From: JBDREA01 sp043820265
Lineage (GTDB): Archaea; Altiarchaeota; Altiarchaeia; IMC4; JBDREA01
Assembly: GCA_043820265.1 (NCBI GenBank)
Contig: JBDREA010000129.1
Coordinates: forward strand, 1 to 20,632
Length of the DNA stretch: 20,632 nt
Direction of reading: 5' to 3'
The notes under the pieces are model-generated. The model did not search any database, had not been told where the DNA came from, and was given only the letters and a program-made list of their open reading frames with translations. Below, in pieces: positions 14,098-20,632 of this stretch. Within the stretch, counting starts at the first letter, position 1. Each line of letters starts with the position of its first letter. The position numbers were made by a program, and so were the translations under genes.

Positions 14098-16407
14098 CTG
14101 CTTCATTTTTCGCCTTCGCACAGCTGTTGCAATAGCTAATAGAAGTATCACCAACCAGGCAGCCCACCATCGTCCGTTTTCTGCGATTTGCTGGATAACC
14201 CGTCCAGTTATCCCCTCAAGTTCTTGTAAGGTAGTTGTGGCCTCAGGTATGGTTGTTGGAGGAATGATAATGGTTGTTGGTTGAGATGTAGTAGTGGGAG
14301 TAACTGATGTAGTTGGAGGCAGTGTTGAGGATGTTGTCACTTCCAATGTTGTCGTTGTTAGTACTATTATTGATGTTGTTGGTTCTATGGTTGTTGTTGG
14401 TTCTATGGTTGTTGTTGTGGTCCGGTGTCTTTTTCTTATCGTTGTCGTTGTTTCGGGGACTGTTGTTGTGGTTTCTTGGGGGCAGCAGCAGGTTTTCCCT
14501 ACTCCTACGATTCCTTCCTCGACTGCGCATGTTCCGAAGCTTCCCATTGATGTGTCGCCTTCAGCGCACATTTGTGTGTCTGGGACTATTGGGTATTGGC
14601 TGCAGTATCCTCCTTCACTTCCGCATAGTTCCATGCAGTCTCCGTCGTCGGGTATTGTTGTCGTGGTTGGTGGGATTGAGGTAGTCGTTGTCTGTGGGGG
14701 TATGCAGCAGCAGGTTATGCCTGAAGCTAGGATGTCAAAAGAACATAATCCAACACTTCCAATCGAATCATCACCTTCTTCGCACATGACACCACCGATC
14801 TGGAACTCGTTGCAGTATCCACCTTCGATGTAACCTTGACTTAAACATTCATCCTCGCAGTCATCATCTGGACCGCGAATAGTAGTCGTAGTTGTGGGGA
14901 TTGATGTTGTCGTTGTTGTTGTGGGCGTGCAGCAGCAGTTAATGCCTGTTGCCAGCACGTTGAATGAGCATGAGCCATGGCTTCCAATAGATTCGTCTCC
15001 GAACTCGCAGTTGGGTTCCCCTATGCCGAATTCGTTGCAGTATCCGGAAGCATATCCCTGATCAAGGCATTCGTCTTCGCAGTCGTCATCCGGATTCGAC
15101 AAAGTCGAGGTCGTTGTCGGGATTGAGGTTGTCGTGGTCGGGTCTGCGCATCCCTCGTCTATCAGGTCGTCGCAGTCGTTGTCTAATCCGTCGTCGCAGA
15201 CCTCGGTTTCAGGGTCGCCTGCGTAGCAGTTCACCGAACCGAAGGAGCATATCCACGTTCCGTCGGCACAGATTCCGGGAGCTCCAGAAAGGCATGATCC
15301 GTATCCTACTCCGTAGCATTCCGTGTCTTCGCAGTCTCCCAATCCGTCGCAGTCGTTGTCTATTGCATCAAAGCAGTCTTCGTCTCCTACGTCGTAGCAG
15401 TCGGTGTCCTCGCAGTCTGTGTCTCCGTCGCAGTCGTTGTCTAAACCGTCGGTGCAAACTTCGGTTTCCGGGTTGCCTGCCCAGCAGAGGACTTCGCCTT
15501 CGGTGCAGATGTAGGTTCCGTCGGCGCAGATTCCGTCGGCTCCGGAGAAGCATGATCCGTATTCAACGTCAAAGCATTCTTCATCTTCGCAGTCTGCGTC
15601 TCCGTCGCAGTCGTTGTCGATAATGTCAAAGCAGTCTTCCGGCACTGGGGTGCAGATGGTCGTTGTGGGAGTTGTTGTGGTTGTCAGCGAGCTTGTCGTT
15701 GTTGGGATTGTTGTCGTGGAAAGCGAAGTTGTTGTTATTAATGTTGTGGTCGTATCCGTGCATCCTTCGTCTGTTAGGCCGTCGCAGTCGTTGTCGATTT
15801 CGTCGCCGCATATTTCGTTTTCTGGTTCGCCTGGAATGCATTCATCTCCGGTTTCGATGTCGCAGTAGTAGTAGCTTACACAGGCTCCGAGTCCGCATGT
15901 TTCAGGCTCAAATACGTATCCTCCGATTTCGCTGAGATAGCAGCCGTCTAATCCGCAGAGGTTTTCCCTGCAGTCTCCGGGATCTGTGCATAAAGCATTA
16001 TTTAATCCTATTAGGTCGCAGTGGCCAGTGTTTCCTCCGTCTTCGAAGCACTCTTCTATCGTACATTCTATTCCATCCCCACAATCGGGGGCTATGCCCT
16101 TTTGGCAGGTTGCACTAGTTAATGTTTCAATACAAGTTTCTTGACCGTCGCACCAGTTTTGGTTATTGCAGTCCTCTATCCAGTACGGGAAGGTCCTGCA
16201 TTCGTTTCCACCGCAGTATCCGATATCCGCCATGATAGTGTCTTCCTGGCAAAAGTAGTTGTCAATATAGGCGCAGTCGCTGTCTCTATCACAGCAGATG
16301 CCTCCGGTCGCGCTTTCTTCACCGACGCAGTCATCGTCTTCACAGTCAGTGAATCCGTCGCAGTCGTTGTCTAATCCGTCATCGCAGACCTCGGCAGACG
16401 GGTACAC
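14095..16407 (-). CDS. MopE-repeat / Cys-rich surface protein, C-terminal part (frameshifted from 17798 gene)
   Basis: The 770-residue frame nominally starts at GTG 16407, but it has no signal or ribosome site there. Its reading frame continues without stop to at least 16535 as the natural continuation of the upstream frame, so this is the second part of one gene. It has six MopE-like units of the form CDDGLDNDCDGxxDCED or DNDCDGLTDEGC. A Cys-rich region is followed by three ~55-residue modules ending in CCC (14476-14652, 14695-14873, 14920-15105, approximate), separated by Thr-rich linkers with IPTTTTT. A long Thr-rich stalk then precedes a membrane helix WWAAWLVILLLAIATAV and a basic tail. 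MopE-type repeats are linked to Cu/Ca binding. It is likely anchored outside the cell. Confidence 0.85.
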   Translation of the reverse strand: MYPSAEVCDDGLDNDCDGFTDCEDDDCVGEESATGGICCDRDSDCAYIDNYFCQEDTIMADIGYCGGNECRTFPYWIEDCNNQNWCDGQETCIETLTSATCQKGIAPDCGDGIECTIEECFEDGGNTGHCDLIGLNNALCTDPGDCRENLCGLDGCYLSEIGGYVFEPETCGLGACVSYYYCDIETGDECIPGEPENEICGDEIDNDCDGLTDEGCTDTTTTLITTTSLSTTTIPTTTSSLTTTTTPTTTICTPVPEDCFDIIDNDCDGDADCEDEECFDVEYGSCFSGADGICADGTYICTEGEVLCWAGNPETEVCTDGLDNDCDGDTDCEDTDCYDVGDEDCFDAIDNDCDGLGDCEDTECYGVGYGSCLSGAPGICADGTWICSFGSVNCYAGDPETEVCDDGLDNDCDDLIDEGCADPTTTTSIPTTTSTLSNPDDDCEDECLDQGYASGYCNEFGIGEPNCEFGDESIGSHGSCSFNVLATGINCCCTPTTTTTTSIPTTTTTIRGPDDDCEDECLSQGYIEGGYCNEFQIGGVMCEEGDDSIGSVGLCSFDILASGITCCCIPPQTTTTSIPPTTTTIPDDGDCMELCGSEGGYCSQYPIVPDTQMCAEGDTSMGSFGTCAVEEGIVGVGKTCCCPQETTTTVPETTTTIRKRHRTTTTTIEPTTTIEPTTSIIVLTTTTLEVTTSSTLPPTTSVTPTTTSQPTTIIIPPTTIPEATTTLQELEGITGRVIQQIAENGRWWAAWLVILLLAIATAVRRRKMKQ

Positions 16408-17798
16408 TATAGGTTCGCAGTATAGGTGCCATACGTCGCAGACGAGCGTTCCATCCGCACAAACACCGGGTATGCCTGTGTTGCATGATTCCCCAAGGTA
16501 TGGGTCGTCTTCATCGATTTCATCGTCGCAGTCATGTCGTAGCCGTCGCAGTATTCTGTTGCGCCTGGATAAACGAATTCGTTATAGTCGTCGCAGTCGC
16601 CATCGCAGGTCCGATACCCGTCTCCGTCGACGTCGAATCCTTCATCGATGTCTCCGTCGCAGTCGTCGTCTACTCCGTTACAGGATTCTTGCTCATCAGG
16701 ATTGATTTCTGAGTTATTGTCGTCGCAGTCGCCGTCGCAAAGTGTCCAGCCGTCTCCGTCTACGTCCCAGCCTTCGTCTATGAGCTCGTCGCAGTCGTCG
16801 TCTATCCAATTGCACCATTCAGGTGCGCCTGGATATATTTGGTTGTCGTAGTCGTCGCAGTCGTCTCCGTTGGTTACGAATCCTGGAGGCGGCTCGCATT
16901 CTTCGACTGTGTTATCTGGATTTCCGTAGCCGTCTATGTCGTCGTCCCAGTAGAACGTCTGAACCTCACAGTCAAGTGTCGTGGTCGTCGAAGAGGAGGA
17001 CGTGGAAGTGGAAGATGACGAAGTTGAAGTTGATGTGGAAGAGGTTGTAGAAGAAGTGGTAGTAGTCTCAGGCATTGTAGTCGTGGAGGATGAGGATGTC
17101 GAACTCGTTGAGGTTAGAGATGTTGAAGTTGTTGACGTTGAGGTCGTTGATGTAGAAGAGGTGGAGGTTGAAGTCGTGAACCCCCCATTCACTAACAGGT
17201 ATGGGGGGTCGTCTGATTGAAGTGTGTGGATGTACCAGTAGTGTGGGAGGTTTTCCGTCTGGCTCATGGCTTGTTCTACTTCATGGGTCCAGTGGAGGAC
17301 TACGCCGAAGTATGGTTGTCCGTTTAGGTCGTTGAAGTTGTCGGTTACGTCCATGCAGTATGGTCCAAGTTCCCCGTCTTCTGGGAAAATCGTCCCAGCG
17401 GAGTTGTCTGGGTAGTAGAAGTCTTCAGTTGATACTTCTCCGTCGCCTTCGTATGTGTCGGCGTAGACCAGATGGTCGTTTCCGTTGTGTAGTTGATGGT
17501 AGTGATCGACGCAGAGTTCCACGGAATCTGTCGAGCTGAGAGATTGCGTTGGGAATTCCATGACCGCCCTGATCGGGCCTCCTCCGTTGTAGTAGGCTCC
17601 GACGAGATTGTAAGGTGTGGTTTTCTGGCAGAAGTCCGGTGTTCCGTCCATAGGGTCGCTCCAGTCATAGCAGTGTCCGTCGTCGACTGGATAAATCGTT
17701 TCAGCTGCTAAAACAGATGGTATAATCAATACAATTAGTGTTATCAGTAGGCTGTATTTTTTATTAGAATTTCTCTTTGATTCCAATTTACCCCTCAC
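16407..17798 (-). CDS. MopE-repeat surface protein, N-terminal part (frameshifted)
   Basis: This part of 463 residues has a basic start and signal peptide (YSLLITLIVLIIPSVLA), then a ~170-residue domain with RAVMEFPTQSL, CMDVTDNFNDLNGQPYFGVV and PPYLLVNGG, in the style of DNRLRE/CBM-like domains. A ~70-residue Ser/Thr stalk follows, then two full MopE-like units (WCNWIDDDCDELIDEG; SCNGVDDDCDGDIDEG) joined by DVDGDG calcium-loop-like motifs. The third unit breaks at CDGYD; one missing A at 16534-16535 would restore NDCDDEIDED. The residues after that (MTATMKSMKT onward) are out of frame and not real. GTG 17798 or TTG 17786 may be the start; GGTGAG favours TTG. Confidence 0.85.
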   Translation of the reverse strand: MRGKLESKRNSNKKYSLLITLIVLIIPSVLAAETIYPVDDGHCYDWSDPMDGTPDFCQKTTPYNLVGAYYNGGGPIRAVMEFPTQSLSSTDSVELCVDHYHQLHNGNDHLVYADTYEGDGEVSTEDFYYPDNSAGTIFPEDGELGPYCMDVTDNFNDLNGQPYFGVVLHWTHEVEQAMSQTENLPHYWYIHTLQSDDPPYLLVNGGFTTSTSTSSTSTTSTSTTSTSLTSTSSTSSSSTTTMPETTTTSSTTSSTSTSTSSSSTSTSSSSTTTTLDCEVQTFYWDDDIDGYGNPDNTVEECEPPPGFVTNGDDCDDYDNQIYPGAPEWCNWIDDDCDELIDEGWDVDGDGWTLCDGDCDDNNSEINPDEQESCNGVDDDCDGDIDEGFDVDGDGYRTCDGDCDDYNEFVYPGATEYCDGYDMTATMKSMKTTHTLGNHATQAYPVFVRMERSSATYGTYTANL

Positions 17799-17835
17799 CC
17801 TATAGCATAAACAGAGTTATATGGGGAAGATTAAG

Positions 17836-17841
17836 TATATA
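17836..17841 (-). promoter_or_regulatory. TATA box of the giant surface-protein gene
   Basis: TATATA on the - strand (context TTTATATACTT) predicts a start near 17812 and a 14-26 base leader carrying GGGTGAGGGG as ribosome site. Confidence 0.6.
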
Positions 17842-17847
17842 AATAGA

Positions 17848-17860
17848 TAGCTACTAGCTA
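17848..17860. promoter_or_regulatory. Double TAGCTA palindrome next to the TATA box
   Basis: TAGCTA-C-TAGCTA lies 6 bp upstream of the TATA box of the surface-protein gene. Each half is itself a palindrome, giving a 13-bp symmetric site at the place where TFB or an activator would contact. Confidence 0.4.
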
Positions 17861-17931
17861 ATTTGGGGTTAAAAAAAGGGATTCCTGTTTTTCTAACCTC
17901 CCTTTACTAAATCCCCGGTAAAAAACTATAT

Positions 17932-18399
17932 TCAACCTATATTCAACTCAATCGTCTTTCCAGCGTCCTTTGCCTTGGGAACATCCAAGCTCACATTTAT
18001 GAACCATTCAGGAGGGCTCTTTATTTTTCCCATGCGTGAGGCGATTGCCAAACCGGCTTGAAGAAGATGCCCGGCTGTGCCATCAGGCATTTCTGTCTTT
18101 TGATTTTGTAGAGCTGGAATCTTTAGTTCAAAATTGTAGGAGTACTCACCGGTGTATTCGTGTTCTTTGTCCAGCTCTTTGGCGAAGTCATAGATCGTTT
18201 GCGTCCTCGTGGTCCTTCTACCCTTAGGGTCTGTGTATGGCTCCTTCTGGGTTGCAAAAAGCTTCAACCGGACACAGCGGGCTGAAACATTCCTCTTCAT
18301 CTTCAGTTTTACTTCTCCCTTGATGGTTTCTCCGGGGGAGTAGCTCATCTTGTCTGTTGTTATCTCAACGTCTCCTGGGGACTTTAGCATTTCAAACAT
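17932..18399 (-). CDS. Arrestin-like beta-sandwich protein
   Basis: The protein has 155 residues. VEITTDKMSYSPGETIKGEV followed by KLKMKRNVSARCVRLKLFAT is the opening of the arrestin-N / Spo0M-like fold, with YSYNFELKIPAL and WFINVSLDVPKAKD as later strands. It covers about one arrestin domain, roughly half of a full two-domain arrestin. No enzyme residues or signal peptide; a cytoplasmic scaffold or binding role is likely, partner unknown. ATG 18399 follows GGTGG at a 6-base spacing. It is divergent from the P-loop kinase gene across only 46 bp. Confidence 0.75.
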   Translation of the reverse strand: MFEMLKSPGDVEITTDKMSYSPGETIKGEVKLKMKRNVSARCVRLKLFATQKEPYTDPKGRRTTRTQTIYDFAKELDKEHEYTGEYSYNFELKIPALQNQKTEMPDGTAGHLLQAGLAIASRMGKIKSPPEWFINVSLDVPKAKDAGKTIELNIG

Positions 18400-18445
18400 G
18401 TTTTGCCACCTTGCTCATATTTATTATTTTCACAATATATATGCG
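18400..18445. promoter_or_regulatory. Compact divergent promoter between arrestin-like and kinase genes
   Basis: For the + gene, CATATTTATTA (18416-18426) is centred 26 bp before ATG 18446, implying a leaderless message. For the - gene, CATATATATTG (18433-18443 on the - strand) predicts a start near 18412 with CCACC/GGTGG (18406-18410) in the leader. The two promoters overlap, so they may compete. Confidence 0.5.
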
Positions 18446-19035
18446 ATGTCTATTCGGATACTCATAGGCGGTGCTCCAGGGTCGGGAAAGAGCACCATTG
18501 CCAGAAAACTTTCTTGTAAAATTAAAAGTGAACCCTCACTCATTGGAACGGATATGATTAGGGAGGTGCTTCGGACACAAATTGGAATGATGATAATCCA
18601 ACTTTACATATGCCTGCCATCTTGGCTTGCGATATGGCTCCGGACGGTGACAACAAAAATATCTGGGGATTCATTAACCAGGCCGAGGACTTAAAAGAAG
18701 GTATTCAATCAATCCTTGATAGGTCTCAGCGTGAAAACATCGACATCATAATTGAGGGCATCCATTTGATACCTGGCATATTTGACCTCTATTGTTCAAG
18801 AGAATGTCTTCATGTCGTTATCAATGTATCCTCCTTTGACCAACATATGAGTCAGTTCCAAAGCCAAGGGGATATCAGAGGGAAATACAAGATTGATCAT
18901 ATCAAACGTGCCCGGGCTTTCCAAGATTACCTTGTAGAAAACGCGGAAAAAAATGGGGCCATCATCGTTGAAAATCAAAAAGTTGATGTTGCAGTTAATG
19001 AGATTATCAGATCGCTTGATAGATTAAATGAGTAG
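18446..19035 (+). CDS. P-loop kinase, 2-phosphoglycerate-kinase-like, with one frameshift
   Basis: Starts MSIRILIGGAPGSGKSTIAR with Walker A at residues 8-17, then SLIGTDMIREVLRTQIG. At 18580-18588 the frame changes: the continuation NDDNPTLHMPAILACDMAPD is one base out of register, and the rest (IIIEGIHLIPG and a helical C-terminus) runs to TAG 19035. Adding one A would give a 196-residue protein. The layout (TD-IR after the P-loop, EGIHL later) resembles archaeal 2-phosphoglycerate kinases and related small-molecule kinases, without an ATP-cone. Uncorrected, translation ends at 18694. Substrate unproven. Its end overlaps the convergent gene by 12 bp. Confidence 0.75.
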
Positions 19036-20037
19036 TCCAGTTGTGTGCTCTACATTTCCAACCGAACTTCCAAGGTCGTCGAGTATGATCGTGCCCCCGT
19101 TCCTTTTGTTTTTGAGTCTGAACTTTGTGATGGTTGAAGGGTATTCGTTGTAGACCAGTTTGTTCGGTATTAATCCAAACATTTTTTTCCTGAAGGTCCA
19201 AGATGAATGGGAATATGCCTTGACGGTGAATTCTATCCTCTCTTTTTCGTTTTCGGATTTGACATAAAAAGACGGGATTTCCCCCCCTTCTCTTTTTACT
19301 TTTATTTCATCAAAAGAATGCATTTTTTTTCCGTCGAAGAACGAGATGTCCTTGTTCAGGCTTTTTCCGTATAAGGAGGGATTAAAGTATGTTAGGACTG
19401 CCCCTTTTTGGAAGTGCATTATCCCCCAATACCACTGGGGAACGGGCGCGTTCACGAAGACTCGTTGAAAGTAGGCGCTTCCGGTTATTTTTTTTCCGTC
19501 GACTTTTCCCTTTAATTTCAGATGGTTCAGCCGAAGAATCGAATAACCTTTCCCAAACGGGTATTTGTCGAATCCGTAGATTGGCTGCGTGAATTCGTGT
19601 GTTCCCTTGGATTCGGCTTCGAACTCCATATTGTCCCCTATCCTTATGATGTTCCTTGTCCCCTCTATCTTGAACGATGTTGGAGTATTGGATTCGGATT
19701 CGAGTCCAGTTTCGGTTATTGACATATAGCATTGTTCGAGGACGTAGTCGTGGCGCATCTTTTCGCCGTCGAAATACCAGGCCGCCACCGCTCCGTCAAG
19801 GTTGCTTCGGTTGAGCGGGTGATGCAGTTTAATCAGTAAATCGTTGCAGTCGATTGTCTTCACATTTTTCGTCGACCACAAAATCATCAACTGCCTGGGC
19901 TTTTCCGGGTCTTTGGGATTGTCAAAGAAGAAAAGCCAAAACCACCACCACCAGGCTCCTTTCGGCATTGGATCGTCTTTTATGTCGAATAGCTTCTTTT
20001 CGAAGTCGGCAAGCGATGAGGTGGTTTTAGGTTTCAC
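19024..20037 (-). CDS. Unknown 337-aa protein, possibly lipocalin/CrtC-AttH-like
   Basis: The protein begins with a charged stretch and an odd aromatic segment, KGAWWWWFWLFFFDNPKDPE, followed by KPRQLMILWSTKNV. Later parts are beta-rich: VAAWYFDGEKMRHDYVLEQC, MEFEAESKGTHEF, VNAPVPQWYWGIMHFQKGAV and ITGSAYFQRV. The YFQRV...WYWGIMHF pattern recalls AttH/carotenoid 1,2-hydratase-type lipocalin proteins, but this is a weak match by eye. No signal peptide; the WWWWFW run is too short and interrupted for a sure membrane helix. GTG 20037 is used with no Shine-Dalgarno sequence; ATG 19971 is an alternative. A TATA-like AT run lies near 20088-20096. Confidence 0.7.
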   Translation of the reverse strand: MKPKTTSSLADFEKKLFDIKDDPMPKGAWWWWFWLFFFDNPKDPEKPRQLMILWSTKNVKTIDCNDLLIKLHHPLNRSNLDGAVAAWYFDGEKMRHDYVLEQCYMSITETGLESESNTPTSFKIEGTRNIIRIGDNMEFEAESKGTHEFTQPIYGFDKYPFGKGYSILRLNHLKLKGKVDGKKITGSAYFQRVFVNAPVPQWYWGIMHFQKGAVLTYFNPSLYGKSLNKDISFFDGKKMHSFDEIKVKREGGEIPSFYVKSENEKERIEFTVKAYSHSSWTFRKKMFGLIPNKLVYNEYPSTITKFRLKNKRNGGTIILDDLGSSVGNVEHTTGLLI

Positions 20038-20099
20038 TTTTGGTCGGTTTAACTTGGAGATCAGAGAAGGTATTCAGAAGTCCGCGTATAAAAAAAGTT

Positions 20100-20477
20100 T
20101 TAGACGAGCTCCTCGCATTCCGGGGTCCAGGGGGGATCCACGATACAAAGGAATTCCAGTTCGCCTTCGCCAATGTTTTTGATCTTTTGGACTGCGCCCG
20201 CAGGAATATATATCGCCTGGTTCTCTGAGACAGTCTTCTTTTCTTCATCGACAAACATCAGCCCCTTACCCTTCAGGATATAGTAGACCTCTGAGTGCAT
20301 TAATTTGTGGGATATTGTGGTCTTGCCTGGTTCGACTTTTGCGTGAGCTAGACTGTAGTGGATATCGATGTTTTCTTTCTCAGGATTTAGGAGTTCTCTC
20401 AGGATCGTATCGTCAAGCGCCCTTATTTCCTTGCATTTCTTGAAATCCTTGATCAACATCTTTTTTCGTGAATACAT
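20100..20477 (-). CDS. Small cupin-domain protein
   Basis: The protein has 125 residues with a single cupin barrel. Motif 1 is HKLMHSEVYYILKGKGLMFV (the H, H/E and G-rich part that binds metal) and motif 2 is IYIPAGAVQKIKNIG, where the usual second histidine after PAG is replaced by V/Q, so metal binding may be weaker or altered. It ends with LEFLCIVDPPWTPE. Such small cupins bind diverse sugars or metals and the function is unknown. ATG 20477 is preceded by AAGGAG at a 7-8 base spacing. It is divergent from the TfoX-like gene. Confidence 0.85.
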   Translation of the reverse strand: MYSRKKMLIKDFKKCKEIRALDDTILRELLNPEKENIDIHYSLAHAKVEPGKTTISHKLMHSEVYYILKGKGLMFVDEEKKTVSENQAIYIPAGAVQKIKNIGEGELEFLCIVDPPWTPECEELV

Positions 20478-20529
20478 TAAGTTTCTCCTTAAATATTGAG
20501 CAATCTCTTCATATTTTGAGGATTCAATT
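20478..20529. promoter_or_regulatory. 52-bp divergent region between cupin and TfoX-like genes
   Basis: It carries AAGGAG for the cupin gene and GAGG (20518-20521), eight bases before ATG 20530, for the TfoX-like gene. AT-rich candidate boxes (AATATTTA near 20494, CATATTTT near 20510) are present, but neither is well placed for a standard start. Confidence 0.35.
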
Positions 20530-20632
20530 ATGACGGTTTCAGAGGATTATTTATCGTTTATTGAGGAACAGCTTTCCGGATTGGGGGAAATAGAAACCAA
20601 GCGAATGTTTGGGGGGGCGGGAATCTTCAAGG
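20530..20632 (+). CDS. TfoX N-terminal domain protein (start only)
   Basis: Thirty-four residues are visible before the window ends: SEDYLSFIEEQLSGLGEIET then KRMFGGAGIFK. The KRMFGG(A)GIF motif is the signature of the TfoX N-terminal domain, named for a competence regulator but widespread in small proteins of unknown role. The 3' end is cut by the window. Confidence 0.75.
   Translation, partial: MTVSEDYLSFIEEQLSGLGEIETKRMFGGAGIFK

Noticed and set aside
16526..16545. Programmed -1 frameshifting in the giant gene
   Set aside because: There is no X XXY YYZ slippery heptamer at the site and no adjacent stable hairpin; a single missing base is simpler.
14294..16851. Many long + strand frames opposite the giant surface-protein gene
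   Set aside because: They mirror the Thr and Asp/Cys repeats of the - strand gene; their products are low-complexity Val- or Arg-rich.
14095..17160. CRISPR-like array in the repetitive region
   Set aside because: Repeats are protein-coding (Thr linkers and MopE units), vary in length and sequence, and lack regular unique spacers.

Overview
The window is archaeal. It encodes a TATA-box-binding protein with the usual two repeats. Several genes have TATA-like boxes about 26 bp before the expected transcription start, some of them apparently leaderless. It also has a tRNA-Lys without an encoded CCA, MinD-type ATPases with inserted ferredoxin domains, a DUF89 protein and a TrmO-type tRNA methylase. 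Lineage cannot be fixed by eye. Base use changes along the window: A/C-rich coding around 4-7 kb, and T/G-rich coding at 12.0-13.3 kb.

Layout. (1) 1-6.9 kb, + strand: the end of a DUF89 gene, then a tightly overlapping run. It comprises a COG0731-like radical SAM protein, a ferredoxin-MinD ATPase, an exported thioredoxin-like protein anchored at its C-terminus, a CcdA-type membrane protein, a cytoplasmic thioredoxin, a glutaredoxin-like CPHC protein, TrmO, a second ferredoxin-MinD ATPase and two lipoproteins with Ser/Thr stalks. This reads as a redox relay: cytoplasmic thioredoxin, CcdA, surface thioredoxin-like protein. Two ATP-driven Fe-S proteins and a radical SAM enzyme sit beside it. (2) 7.2-9.7 kb: an internally duplicated HTH regulator overlapping a HemN-like radical SAM gene. 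(3) 9.7-11.7 kb: accessory DNA with a small unknown gene ending in a strong hairpin, a Doc-type toxin/RHH antitoxin pair bracketed by a 34-bp near-perfect direct repeat, an unrecognised 152-aa gene, a possible structured RNA and tRNA-Lys (UUU). tRNA-Lys-like fragments lie around the tRNA, and a 13-bp copy of its 3' end lies 4.7 kb away. Together these suggest past integration at the tRNA. (4) 12.1-13.8 kb: an ATP-grasp enzyme converging on tbp. (5) 14.1-17.8 kb, - strand: one giant surface protein of about 1,234 residues, split by a one-base frameshift. It has a signal peptide, an N-terminal DNRLRE/CBM-like domain, Ser/Thr stalks, nine MopE-like Asp/Cys repeats, three CCC-ending Cys modules and a C-terminal membrane anchor. 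(6) 17.9-20.6 kb: an arrestin-like protein, a P-loop kinase (also frameshifted by one base), an unknown 337-aa protein, a cupin and the start of a TfoX-N protein.

A possible link is that the thiol relay of region 1 services the disulfides and metal sites of exported Cys-rich proteins, the two lipoproteins and the giant surface protein. The relay is read from sequence; the link to the giant protein is inference.
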